A DNA stretch of 45,161 nucleotides from CAZPZR01 sp964591105 (GCA_964591105.1 CAZPZR010000006.1:1-45161), one strand, 5' to 3'. Shown: positions 14,684-23,719, counted from the first letter of the stretch. Program-made: numbers and translations. Notes: a model not told the origin generated them from the sequence alone.

Positions 14684-14716
14684 AGGGGTATCCTAAACCA
14701 GGATGCCCCTTTGTTT
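14684..14716. terminator. Bidirectional terminator between the DUF378 gene and dacF
   Basis: AGGGGTATCCT pairs with AGGATGCCCCT (one G-T pair) around a 5-base loop. TTTGTTT follows on the plus strand and CTTTTTA on the minus strand. It ends the DUF378 gene and the long mre/min operon. Confidence 0.88.
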
Positions 14717-14717
14717 A

Positions 14718-15758
14718 TCATTGATTGCTCGAAATCGCATTGATCAACTTCGTCATATCACGATATAAAATCTCTTTTGTCTCTGCACCCATGATTACTG
14801 ATATGTAAGGCTGTTCTTGTGCATCCTTTTCCATCAGAATCAGACAATTTCCAGCCACAAGTAAGGTACCTGTCTTACCTCCGACAACAGTTGCTGCAGT
14901 TGGAAGTTCTGCTTTCCCAACCGCATAATAATTGGTTGGTTCTAATTCCAATTCTCGCGTTGTTCCATCTGCTCCAGTAATCTTTGCAGAATACTTTGAA
15001 GTGCCAATAATCTCTACAAATTCTTCGTGTTTGATACACTCATTGAATATCAGATAAAGATCATAAGCAGTTGTGTAATGCTCGTCATGGTACAAGCCAT
15101 GTGGATTGACAAAATGTGAATTTGTCGCCATCAATGCCTGTGCTTGCTCGTTCATCATTACTGCGAAGTCGTTGACGCTTCCTCCGACATACTCTGCGAT
15201 TGCTACTGCTGTATCATTTCCTGATTGCAAGAGCAGACCATAGAGCAAGTCACGCAACGTAATCTGATCCCCTTCGTGAATTCCACAAGTTGCTTCATCC
15301 GCTGCAAATCCGTTGCTGTCTGCATTCTTTCCAATTGTTACTACATCAGAAAGGTCTGCATGATTCATAGCAACTAATGCAGTCAGAATCTTCGTAGTAC
15401 TTGCCGGATACACACGCTGGTGTACTTCATACGCATATTTTGCATCCGCCTGATTCACATCGAACAATGCTGCCGCTTTCAAGGTCGATGTGTCTACCGG
15501 CATCTCCATCTCTTCTTCTGCTGGAACCACACACAAATCTGTTGCAAACAGTTTTCCCTTATGATAAGAACTGTTGTAATGATCTGCTTCATACTCTGCA
15601 ACAAGTGTCTGTTCCACAAATACATATTTTTTTACATAAATCGCTGCTGCGATCAAGCACAACAACAGAAGAAGACGTTTCATACGCTTTATACGTCTTC
15701 TTCTGCGTCGGCTATATCCTTTTTTTCTTCTTTTATCGGTACATCTCACGCCAATCAA
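14718..15758 (-). CDS. dacF: D-alanyl-D-alanine carboxypeptidase (DacF-like, class C PBP)
   Basis: Trims the terminal D-Ala from peptidoglycan stem peptides. The 346-residue protein has a strongly basic N-terminus (seven consecutive Arg/Lys-rich residues near 17-27) and a membrane anchor at about 28-44. The S11 peptidase motifs are complete: SxxK at Ser120-Lys123 (ASTTK), SxN at Ser179-Asn181 (SGN) and KTG at 295-297. The C-terminal PBP5-type extension is short or missing. The start is a TTG with GAGGAG four bases upstream, inside the end of the methylglyoxal-synthase-like gene (26-base overlap). A later in-frame ATG would remove the basic tail and has no good site. It is the last gene of the elongation/Min operon. 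Confidence 0.92.
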   Translation of the reverse strand: MIGVRCTDKRRKKGYSRRRRRRIKRMKRLLLLLCLIAAAIYVKKYVFVEQTLVAEYEADHYNSSYHKGKLFATDLCVVPAEEEMEMPVDTSTLKAAALFDVNQADAKYAYEVHQRVYPASTTKILTALVAMNHADLSDVVTIGKNADSNGFAADEATCGIHEGDQITLRDLLYGLLLQSGNDTAVAIAEYVGGSVNDFAVMMNEQAQALMATNSHFVNPHGLYHDEHYTTAYDLYLIFNECIKHEEFVEIIGTSKYSAKITGADGTTRELELEPTNYYAVGKAELPTAATVVGGKTGTLLVAGNCLILMEKDAQEQPYISVIMGAETKEILYRDMTKLINAISSNQ

Positions 15759-16128
15759 GATCTCCTCTATCTAATGCTAATATAATAATCTCGGCAGTCG
15801 CAAGGTTTGTTGCCATCGGAATATTGTAAGTATCACACAGACGAATTACATCATTCACATCTGGATCATGTGGCTTCGGGTTGGTAGGTTCCCGAAGGAA
15901 AATCAATGCATCAATATCATTCTGTGCGATCTGCGCTCCAAGCTGCTGTTTTCCGCCAAGAGGACCTGCAAGATACTTATGAATATTAAGATTCGTAACT
16001 TCTTCTATCAATCGTCCTGTTGTACCTGTTGCATATAATTCATGCTTGCATAAAATTCCACGATATGCAATGCAAAAATTCTGCATTAATGTTTTTTTTG
16101 AGTCATGCGCAATTAGACCAATGTTCAT
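15733..16128 (-). CDS. Methylglyoxal synthase-like protein with altered active site
   Basis: A 131-residue MgsA-family protein; MgsA turns dihydroxyacetone phosphate into methylglyoxal. Fold motifs are kept: IGLIAHDSKK, ATGTTGR, GPLGG, KPHDPDV and ATNLATAE. However, the catalytic base of E. coli MgsA (Asp71 in GGDQQ) is Lys60 here (GGKQQ, codon AAA checked). E. coli Asp91 corresponds to Glu80, while Asp101 and His98 are kept as Asp90 and His87. Synthase activity is therefore doubtful. The ATG has GAGGTG six bases upstream; an earlier GTG overlaps that site. It lies between rodA and dacF, an odd place for a glycolytic bypass enzyme. Confidence 0.85.
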   Translation of the reverse strand: MNIGLIAHDSKKTLMQNFCIAYRGILCKHELYATGTTGRLIEEVTNLNIHKYLAGPLGGKQQLGAQIAQNDIDALIFLREPTNPKPHDPDVNDVIRLCDTYNIPMATNLATAEIIILALDRGDLDWREMYR

Positions 16129-16140
16129 TATTCCCACCTC

Positions 16141-17271
16141 TTACTGATATTTTTTTGGCTGTAATCCAACATTCAACACAAAACCTATTCCTATATATAA
16201 ACTCACAAGTGATGTCAGACCATAGCTTACAAATGGTAATGGAACTCCCGTATTCGGAAGCATATTTGTTGCTACGCCAATATTGATAAAGCTTTGGAAG
16301 CCAATCAGGCCACCTACCCCGCAGCAGATTAGCCTTCCAGCCAGGTCTTGCGACCTCGCCCCCATCAACATACATTGTATCACAATCAGCAACAATAACG
16401 CAATAACAATACAACTTCCTACAAAACCAAGTTCTTCACCTACAATTGCAAAAATAAAGTCTGTCTGTGGTTCAGAAATAAAGTTTCCGTTCTTTACGGA
16501 AGTCGTTGTGTTATTATTTAATCCTTTTCCCGTTAACTGTCCAGAACCAATTGCCATTTCAGAGTTGTTCTGCTGATAAGCTTCATCACTTGCGTATTTT
16601 TCAGGTTCGATGAACGCAAGAATACGCTTCTGCTGATATTCATGCAAGAACGGCTGATTTGGTTGTACAACAATTCCAAGAAAGATTACGACAGTCGGAA
16701 CAAGAATCAATATGACTGTTCCGATAAATCGATAGCTTAATCCTGCAGTAAAGATCAAAAGACATAAAAGCAATGTTGTCAAAATTGTCGTAGACAAGTT
16801 TGGTTCTGACAAAATCAACACCAATGGAATCCCACACAAAATCGCATATTTTATGATTGTTCTTTTGTCATTGATTTCTTCTTTATGATCCATTAACCAT
16901 CTCGCAAAAAACAAAATCAATAAGATTTTCGCAAATTCTGATGGCTGAAATGTAGTGAATTTCAAGTCAATCCATCGTCTCGCACCGTTAACTTCCTGAC
17001 CAATTCCAGGAATCAATACCAGTCCGAGGATTAAAATCGCAAATCCATAAATCGGCCAGTTCCACTCCAATACCCAGGAGTAGTCAATCACAGATACTAC
17101 TACCATCGCAATTAGACCAATGACTAACCCAAGGATCTGCTTTGGCTGATAAACCGATTTAGCACTTCCTACCACCAGTACTCCAATCACTGATAAAGCA
17201 AACACGAGTAATATTAAGTTAAAATTATAGTCTCTCAAACGATAACGTTTTGTAAATTTGAATAATTTCAC
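16141..17271 (-). CDS. rodA: RodA-type SEDS peptidoglycan polymerase
   Basis: The SEDS glycosyltransferase that polymerises lipid II during elongation, working with PBP2. The 376-residue protein has about ten membrane segments. GARRWIDL and TFQPSEFAKI (109-116 region) are the SEDS signature, and the catalytic Asp271 is in ISEPQTDFIFA. NTGVPLPFVSYG near the C-terminus is also diagnostic. It starts with a GTG overlapping the minE stop by three bases, with GGGAG seven bases upstream. RodA rather than FtsW or SpoVE is preferred because it shares an operon with mreBCD and PBP2. Confidence 0.92.
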   Translation of the reverse strand: MKLFKFTKRYRLRDYNFNLILLVFALSVIGVLVVGSAKSVYQPKQILGLVIGLIAMVVVSVIDYSWVLEWNWPIYGFAILILGLVLIPGIGQEVNGARRWIDLKFTTFQPSEFAKILLILFFARWLMDHKEEINDKRTIIKYAILCGIPLVLILSEPNLSTTILTTLLLCLLIFTAGLSYRFIGTVILILVPTVVIFLGIVVQPNQPFLHEYQQKRILAFIEPEKYASDEAYQQNNSEMAIGSGQLTGKGLNNNTTTSVKNGNFISEPQTDFIFAIVGEELGFVGSCIVIALLLLIVIQCMLMGARSQDLAGRLICCGVGGLIGFQSFINIGVATNMLPNTGVPLPFVSYGLTSLVSLYIGIGFVLNVGLQPKKYQ

Positions 17272-17480
17272 GTTTCTTCTCCCGTAAAATGAATAAGTAT
17301 GTTTGTCCGTCCAATTTCTACTTGAAAATTATCTTCTGTAAGTTCCATATATTTTGATAATACGCCATAAAGTTCTCGCCGAATACACTCATAAGACTCC
17401 GGCATACACTGAACACGGTCCGAAGTCACTAGAAGCTTTAAGCGATTCTTTGCAATTGAAACCGAAGATTTTTTCAACAT
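17268..17480 (-). CDS. minE: Cell division topological specificity factor MinE
   Basis: Stimulates MinD ATPase and positions the division site. At 70 residues it is shorter than E. coli MinE (88). The N-terminal MinD-contact helix is visible in SIAKNRLKLLVTSDR and the dimer fold in IRRELYGVLSKYM and VEIGRTNILI. AGGAGG lies shortly before the ATG. It is preceded by minD and overlaps rodA. No minC is found in this cluster. Confidence 0.92.
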   Translation of the reverse strand: MLKKSSVSIAKNRLKLLVTSDRVQCMPESYECIRRELYGVLSKYMELTEDNFQVEIGRTNILIHFTGEET

Positions 17481-17491
17481 CCCTCAACCTC

Positions 17492-18283
17492 CTAATTTTT
17501 CTTAAAAAGGTGAGAAATCTTTGAAAATAATCCATCTCCTGAATCCAGATTCAGAAATGGGACTTCTGCTCCCATAATTCGTTTGCAGATATTCTGATAA
17601 GCTTTTCCCGCTTTTGAATCAATGCCAATGACTGGTTCTCCCTGATTTGTCCCAATTACCACATGTTCATCATCTGGAATCGCACCAATAAGTGGAATCG
17701 ATAAGATTTCTGTCACATCTTCGATAGACATCATATCTCCACGTTTTACCATATCCATGCGAATTCGATTGATTACCAGTGCATTTTCGCGAAGGCCGCT
17801 TTTTTCTAACAATCCAATAATACGATCCGCATCACGGATTGCAGACACTTCTGGAGTCGTTACCACAATCGCTCTGTCTGCACCGGCAATAGCATTCTGG
17901 AAGCCCTGCTCAATTCCAGCTGGGCAATCCAGTAAAATATAATCAAATTCTTCTTTTAACTCTGCCATTAATTTTTTCATCTGTCCAGGTGAAATCGCAG
18001 ATTTATCTTTTGTCTGTGCGGAAGGAAGCAGATAAAGATTGTCATAGCGCTTATCGCGAATCAATGCCTGCTTTAATCTACAATTTCCTTCAATTACATC
18101 TACAAGGTTATAAACGATCAAATTCTCAAGACCCATCACAACATCCAAATTGCGAAGCCCCAAATCCGTGTCGATTACAACAACTTTTTTGTTCAAGTTC
18201 GATAATCCTGCTCCAAGATTTGCTGTTGTCGTTGTTTTTCCAACGCCACCTTTTCCTGATGTAATTACAATCGCTTCTCCCAT
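17492..18283 (-). CDS. minD: Septum site-determining ATPase MinD
   Basis: A membrane-cycling ParA-family ATPase of 263 residues. The deviant Walker A SGKGGVGKTT (9-18) carries the signature Lys11 and Lys16. DTDLGLRNLDV and DCPAGIEQGFQNAI follow. The C-terminal amphipathic helix for membrane binding is present (GLFSKISHLFKK). AGGAGG precedes the ATG. It directly follows the PBP2 gene in place of the more usual PBP2-minC-minD order. Confidence 0.97.
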   Translation of the reverse strand: MGEAIVITSGKGGVGKTTTTANLGAGLSNLNKKVVVIDTDLGLRNLDVVMGLENLIVYNLVDVIEGNCRLKQALIRDKRYDNLYLLPSAQTKDKSAISPGQMKKLMAELKEEFDYILLDCPAGIEQGFQNAIAGADRAIVVTTPEVSAIRDADRIIGLLEKSGLRENALVINRIRMDMVKRGDMMSIEDVTEILSIPLIGAIPDDEHVVIGTNQGEPVIGIDSKAGKAYQNICKRIMGAEVPFLNLDSGDGLFSKISHLFKKN

Positions 18284-18361
18284 AATTCATTTCCTCCTAT
18301 AACTGTTATCTGATTCTTTTCTTCTTGCATTTCTCATTTGTTATAGTCAGCTTTTGATTGA

Positions 18362-21301
18362 TTAATCTCCTGCAGAACTGCTTCCAATTGCAGCAGCTTC
18401 TCCAGTTATGATTTCTTCTTCTGGTACGAGGTCATAGTAATATTTCATAACTTCTCTTCCAACTTCTGCAGCACGTGAAGAACTGTAACCATTTGCAATA
18501 CGAACTGCAAATGCAATCTCCGGACTGCTGCTTGGAGCGTATCCAATAAACAATCCATGGTCTGGATGTGTTTTACTCTGCTGTGCAGTTCCAGTTTTTC
18601 CAGAGAGTTCTAAGTTATAAGAACTTAATTCCGAGAAAATATCTGCGTGTCCAAGCACAACATCGCGCATTCCCTTATGAACAGCATCCCAGGTAGAGGA
18701 TGAAACATTCTCGATCTTTTTCGCTTCTTTGTTTTCAAATTCTTTCACAACTTTTCCGCTTGCAGTCGTCACTTTATCAAGCAATGTCAGACTGTATACG
18801 GTTCCCTTATTGGCAATCGCAGTTACATATCTTGCCAGCTGACTGGTGGTGTAGTTATTCGTACCCTGACCGATTGCGGACGGAACACTGGATTCATCAG
18901 AAATCTGTGGCTCTGCCTCTGGAACTTCCAGACCAGAAGTCTCATTCAAACCAAATTCCGTTGCATATTTTGCAAGTGCATCTGTTCCCACGTCACTGGA
19001 ATAATACTTCTTCGTTGCATCTTCGCCTGTTGCTTCCGTTGTTGTCTTCTTATTTGTCAGACTCAAACGATATCCAACATCATAGAAAAAGCTGTTACAA
19101 GAATGTTCAATCGCTGCGGACACATTCAATCCCCCGTGTGCATTTGGATAAATCCAACATTTTGGATTTGGTTCTACATTTTCATAGACACCTCTACAAG
19201 TAATGATCGTTGAAGTATCAATCACACCTTCAGTAAGTCCCGCAACTGCAACTAGCGGCTTATACGTAGATCCAGGTGCTGTCTTTTCCTGCGTTGCGTT
19301 ATTGTAGAATGGTCGCGCTGCATCTGTTACCAGCTTATTATAATAATCGGAATCCATCGTATTTGCCAAACGGTTATTGTCATATCCAGGATAAGATACG
19401 CAGGCAATAACATCTCCTGTATTCGTATCTGTCATAACCAGTGAACCTGTACATGGTTCCAAGCCTAACTGTCCTGGTGTAATCTGCAAGTTCTGAATCT
19501 TACTGCGAATAAATTCATAAGATCCAAGTTCTCCAGATTTCAAACGATTATATTGTTTTTCACTATATTTCAAAACTTCCTGTTCATAAAGCATCATACA
19601 AATCTGACGACCAGTAATCGCTCCGTTTCGAATCATATAGCGGTAAATCTCTTTATCAAATCCATTATTGGATTCCAGTGCGTCCAAAATGTAATCGACC
19701 AATGCCTGATAAGTTTCTGTAGATGCAGAGTACTTGTCACTTTCTGGCATAAATTCCTGAAGTTTGGACGTATCAATCCAATTCTTGGAAATTGCATAGT
19801 TTAAATACGTGTAGACATTAATCGTCTCGTCTTCTCTCCATGCCTTGTACGTACTATCGCCGGTATCGATTGCGTCTGACATCAGCACCTGTCTGGATGT
19901 AGTCAGAAGATCCGTTACGGTATAAGTCAAATATGCCTGATACTCTTTGGACATATCTTTGTATGCCTTTTCCTCGGAGTCATTTAAAATAGATTTCAGT
20001 TCTTTGAGTACTTTCTTCTTCTGTGAAGAGAAACTGTCATTGACTTCCTTTTCAACGTCTCCGGCATCCTTTTCTGAAAAATGGTTCATATCCAAAATGT
20101 CATTGGAAATAAACGCATTATATACATCTCCAATTGGAATTGCAATATCACTGGCATCGCCCACTGCATTACGGTCAAATGTTAAGGAATTGGTAAGTTT
20201 TGAAAGGAGAATTCCTGCAAGTTCCTGTTCCAAAATGTTATATGCTGCCACCTGCAGATCTGCATCAATCGTGAGGTATACATCATTTCCAGCTTTTGCC
20301 TCTTTTCCTTGCACTGTCTCGATGACTTTACCAACGTTATTAACGTAAAGCTTTACTTCACCTTTTTTTCCGCGCAGATAACTATCCAGTTCTTTTTCAA
20401 GACCAGATTTACCTACCGTGTCATTCTTATCATATTCTTCTTGTTCTTCTTTGCTGAGCGCATCATATTCTTCTACAGAAATCTGTCCCGTATAGCCGAT
20501 AATATTTGCAAAACACTTACTATCGGTGTAGCGGCGCATAGACTCTTCCTGAATATTTACTCCCTGTAGGGTATCCATATTTTCCATAATATCTGATACC
20601 GTCTCATCAGAAACATCCTCTGCGATAGTTGTAGCAATGTATTTCTGATAACTGTTCAAAGAGACTGCATAACGGATATTAATCAACTTCAAAATTTCTT
20701 CCTTGGAATACTTTTCTTCATTAATTCCATATCCATTCTTTTCATCTGAACACAGGTAGTGAATGATTTCCTCTGCTGACTGTGCTTTCTGTTTTTTCGT
20801 CAGTTTATCAATCGTAGCCTGTCCATATACGTCTGCAATAAATCTCAAACGCTGTGTGTCTGATTCCGCAACGAAAATATAATTATCGTCGCTGTCCAGA
20901 ATGATTCCAAAATTGTTGATCACAGTATCTCCATTGGATTCCACCATATCAATAACTGTACGAACAACTTTATTCAATTCTTTATTTTTCTGTTTCTTGG
21001 TATCGTAATCACCATTATCTTCAATCGTAACTGAAAACGCTAATTCATTGTAAGCAATCAGTTTACCATTTCTATCATAAATATTTCCGCGTGTGCCCTC
21101 TACATCCTTCGTTTTCTGAATCTGAAGTTTGTAGTTATCAAAATATTCCTGTCCTTTTACGATTTGAAGGTAAAATACTCGCTGAACGAGTAGTCCTGTC
21201 GTAACGCAGAACAGAATGATCATCACGAAAATACGCGACTGCACGATTTCAGCTATTCTATTTTTTATCTGTTCCCACAAATTAGACAAACCTACTTGCA
21301 C
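18362..21301 (-). CDS. mrdA: Penicillin-binding protein 2 (elongation transpeptidase), extended
   Basis: A class B PBP that cross-links peptidoglycan during elongation with RodA and MreBCD. It has 979 residues against about 600-700 usually. A membrane segment lies at about 22-45 and a dimerisation domain at about 65-330. The transpeptidase motifs are complete: SxxK at Ser678-Lys681 (PGSTYK), SxN at Ser734-Asn736 (SCN) and KTG at 902-904. About 240 residues (365-605), mostly helical and charged, are inserted between the first transpeptidase strand (DVYLTIDADLQ) and GSLVMTDTNTGD. The start overlaps mreD by 20 bases. The GTG used here lies directly on GGAG, so a TTG four codons later is an alternative. 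Confidence 0.92.
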   Translation of the reverse strand: MQVGLSNLWEQIKNRIAEIVQSRIFVMIILFCVTTGLLVQRVFYLQIVKGQEYFDNYKLQIQKTKDVEGTRGNIYDRNGKLIAYNELAFSVTIEDNGDYDTKKQKNKELNKVVRTVIDMVESNGDTVINNFGIILDSDDNYIFVAESDTQRLRFIADVYGQATIDKLTKKQKAQSAEEIIHYLCSDEKNGYGINEEKYSKEEILKLINIRYAVSLNSYQKYIATTIAEDVSDETVSDIMENMDTLQGVNIQEESMRRYTDSKCFANIIGYTGQISVEEYDALSKEEQEEYDKNDTVGKSGLEKELDSYLRGKKGEVKLYVNNVGKVIETVQGKEAKAGNDVYLTIDADLQVAAYNILEQELAGILLSKLTNSLTFDRNAVGDASDIAIPIGDVYNAFISNDILDMNHFSEKDAGDVEKEVNDSFSSQKKKVLKELKSILNDSEEKAYKDMSKEYQAYLTYTVTDLLTTSRQVLMSDAIDTGDSTYKAWREDETINVYTYLNYAISKNWIDTSKLQEFMPESDKYSASTETYQALVDYILDALESNNGFDKEIYRYMIRNGAITGRQICMMLYEQEVLKYSEKQYNRLKSGELGSYEFIRSKIQNLQITPGQLGLEPCTGSLVMTDTNTGDVIACVSYPGYDNNRLANTMDSDYYNKLVTDAARPFYNNATQEKTAPGSTYKPLVAVAGLTEGVIDTSTIITCRGVYENVEPNPKCWIYPNAHGGLNVSAAIEHSCNSFFYDVGYRLSLTNKKTTTEATGEDATKKYYSSDVGTDALAKYATEFGLNETSGLEVPEAEPQISDESSVPSAIGQGTNNYTTSQLARYVTAIANKGTVYSLTLLDKVTTASGKVVKEFENKEAKKIENVSSSTWDAVHKGMRDVVLGHADIFSELSSYNLELSGKTGTAQQSKTHPDHGLFIGYAPSSSPEIAFAVRIANGYSSSRAAEVGREVMKYYYDLVPEEEIITGEAAAIGSSSAGD

Positions 21302-21800
21302 TCCTTTGCTCTTCTGCTTCTAATTTCTTGTTAATCTTTAAAATTACCTGGTACAAAACCAATGTAATCAATATTGTATAGACCAGTTCTGGAAGTATGA
21401 TCCTTGTCAAATAGGTGAAAAATGCAAAATCTCCACGTAACATACAAAGACACGCATACGTAATAATTCCATAGATCATCTCACTGGCTGCAATCAAACC
21501 AATTGGTAATTTGATATCATCATCATAAAAGACTCTTTCAAACGCACCATTAAAATATCCAAGCACGCTAAAGATCAACATATGAAATCCCAGGGCAGTT
21601 CCCCAGAATAAATCCTGAAAAAGTCCACATACGAACCCAACAGCCATGCCCTCTTTTTTGCCGCGCATAAATCCAAACGCTGCAGTCACAATTACCATAA
21701 GATTCGGATAAATAGATGCAATCGTCAGCTTATGGAACAAAGTACCTTGTAAGAGGAAACTGATTACAATGATTAAAAAAGTAATAACCTTTCTTTTCAT
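21282..21800 (-). CDS. mreD: Rod shape-determining protein MreD
   Basis: A 172-residue integral membrane protein of the elongasome with about five membrane segments. The family pattern PNLMVIVTAAFGFMRGKKEG followed by FCGLFQDLFWG-type sequence is clear. Its place between mreC and the PBP2 gene supports the call. GGAGAG lies upstream of the ATG. The gene ends inside the start of the PBP2 gene. Confidence 0.93.
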   Translation of the reverse strand: MKRKVITFLIIVISFLLQGTLFHKLTIASIYPNLMVIVTAAFGFMRGKKEGMAVGFVCGLFQDLFWGTALGFHMLIFSVLGYFNGAFERVFYDDDIKLPIGLIAASEMIYGIITYACLCMLRGDFAFFTYLTRIILPELVYTILITLVLYQVILKINKKLEAEEQRSASRFV

Positions 21801-21806
21801 GAATGA

Positions 21807-22694
21807 TTACTCTCCTTGTTTGTCCTTCTTCGTATCTTTCTGATCAGATACCATATCATCTTTTGTTGTCGTGATAACAAGCACTTCCTGTATCTTACTA
21901 AAATCAACCGCTGGTGTAATATAACCAGAACGTGTCAGATTGTTAGAGTCTACTTTAATCTCACTGATGTAACCAATGAACAATCCCTGAAGGTAACGAC
22001 TGCTGACATGAGAAGTTACCACCTGCTCTCCAACTTCAATCTTGTTATCATTATTTGCCAATTTTTCAAAACGGAGACGTCCATCGGAAGTAAGTTCCAA
22101 TTCTCCAGATACAATACAAGTATCAGATGTAGATAAAACCATACCACTCACGTTGCTGGAATCATCAATGATGGAACGCACTCTTGCATAGTTAGGACCT
22201 ACTTCTGTAACGATTCCTACCAGGCCACTTCCTGCAAGTACATTACAGTTTTCCTTAATTCCATCCTTGCTACCTTTGTCAATCGTAAAATCACTGAACC
22301 AGTTGCTTCCGTTATTGGCAATGACATGCGCACCGATTTTCTTATAGTCTGAATAATTTTCATCCAGTTTATATAACTCACGCAGCCTGTCCAGCTCATA
22401 TTGTTCCTGACGAAGTCTGGTATTATCAATTGTCAGTTCATCTACTTTTTCCTGTAATTCGCTATTCTTTTTCTTCATCTCTTCCATTGTCTCGAAATTA
22501 CTGGAAACATCATTCATCCACATTCCAGCGTAACTGATTCCCTTCTGCATTGGAATGATTGTATAATTGGCAATAAATCGCAATGGACCACCGCCATCTA
22601 CAAATCCTTCGATTCCGAGGAGAATCACGCATACAGCCGCGAGAATCAATAACCAATATCTACTTGAAAGAGAGGATTGATTTTTAATCTTCAT
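21807..22694 (-). CDS. mreC: Rod shape-determining protein MreC
   Basis: A 295-residue bitopic protein that links MreB to PBP2. A short basic N-terminus is followed by a membrane segment (13-31), a coiled coil (about 65-110, rich in E/L/K) and the beta-barrel MreC domain (about 120-275, with GSGLVGIVTEVGPNYARV and SRYLQGLFIGYI). The tail is charged and low-complexity (KDTKKDKQGE). It lies two bases downstream of mreB. Confidence 0.95.
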   Translation of the reverse strand: MKIKNQSSLSSRYWLLILAAVCVILLGIEGFVDGGGPLRFIANYTIIPMQKGISYAGMWMNDVSSNFETMEEMKKKNSELQEKVDELTIDNTRLRQEQYELDRLRELYKLDENYSDYKKIGAHVIANNGSNWFSDFTIDKGSKDGIKENCNVLAGSGLVGIVTEVGPNYARVRSIIDDSSNVSGMVLSTSDTCIVSGELELTSDGRLRFEKLANNDNKIEVGEQVVTSHVSSRYLQGLFIGYISEIKVDSNNLTRSGYITPAVDFSKIQEVLVITTTKDDMVSDQKDTKKDKQGE

Positions 22695-22695
22695 A

Positions 22696-23718
22696 TTATC
22701 TCATCCACCTATAATTATCATCAAGCATAGAATATGCAAGTTTACTTAGTTCTTTTGACATAATGATTTTTTTCAAGCCTACCACAGCACAAATATCTGG
22801 TTCGGAGGCAACATATGTTGGAAGTCCAAGCGCTTTCTCGACATATGTCTGAAGTCCTGGCATATTCGCAACACCTCCTGTGAGATAAATTCCATTCTTG
22901 TAAATTGCTTTACGTACTTCCGGTGGTGTACGATCCAGCAGAGAAAGAATCGCTCTCACACACTCCAAAAGTGGATCACGCAGCGCTGCACGCACCAAAG
23001 TCAAAGAAACTTGTTTTCTTACTGGAAGTCCTGTGATCAAGTCGCGTCCCGCAACTGCCATAGCTGCTTCTGTCTCACCAGTAAATACTCCGAATCGCTT
23101 ACGAAGTGCTTCAGCAGTTGGTTTCCCAATCAAGAAGTCATGTCCATGACGTACCTGATTGATAATCGCCTGATCATAAGTTGCGCCCCCAATCTTCAGA
23201 CGCTGGTTAAATACAATACCGCCGCCTGCCAGAACAGAAAGTTCTGTTGTTTCCGCTCCAAAGTTTGCGATAAATACACCTTTGGTATTCTGAACATCTA
23301 TGTTGAGTCCTACCGCATCCGCAATTGCACGTTCTACAATGTTTACCTCTTTCGCCCTTGCCGTCGAATGAATCACAAGGTCGAAAAATGCTTTTTTCTC
23401 AACTTCTGTAACATCTGTTGGAACAGCAATGACATACTCAGAACCTCTCGCAAACTGTCTGCCTTTCTTTAACAGGTTCTGCAAAAGGAACTGCATATTG
23501 TTAAATCTGGAAATTACGCCTTCCTGCATTGGGAAGATTACTTCGATGTTTGAAGGTGTCTTCTCGTACATCTCATAAGCATCATCCCCAACTGCAAATA
23601 TTTCTCGCTGGTCTTTGATCGCTATGACGTCTTTTTCTTTCCAGATGATATCTTTCTTTTTATCATAAACCTTAATTTCATAGGAACCAAGGTCAATTCC
23701 ATATGTATTTCTTGCCAT
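22696..23718 (-). CDS. mreB: MreB-family actin-like protein with variant nucleotide site
   Basis: A 340-residue MreB homologue, the cytoskeletal scaffold of the elongasome. Phosphate motif 1 is GIDLGSYEIKVY, a change from the usual DLGTANT. Phosphate motif 2, normally DIGGGT, reads NFGAET, so the catalytic Asp is Asn152 (codon AAC checked). The other catalytic residue appears kept as Glu129 (VERAIADAVG). The adenosine motif GGVANMPGL is present. ATP may bind but hydrolysis should be impaired. AAAGGA precedes the ATG. First of mreBCD, after radC. Confidence 0.88.
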   Translation of the reverse strand: MARNTYGIDLGSYEIKVYDKKKDIIWKEKDVIAIKDQREIFAVGDDAYEMYEKTPSNIEVIFPMQEGVISRFNNMQFLLQNLLKKGRQFARGSEYVIAVPTDVTEVEKKAFFDLVIHSTARAKEVNIVERAIADAVGLNIDVQNTKGVFIANFGAETTELSVLAGGGIVFNQRLKIGGATYDQAIINQVRHGHDFLIGKPTAEALRKRFGVFTGETEAAMAVAGRDLITGLPVRKQVSLTLVRAALRDPLLECVRAILSLLDRTPPEVRKAIYKNGIYLTGGVANMPGLQTYVEKALGLPTYVASEPDICAVVGLKKIIMSKELSKLAYSMLDDNYRWMR

Positions 23719-23719
23719 C

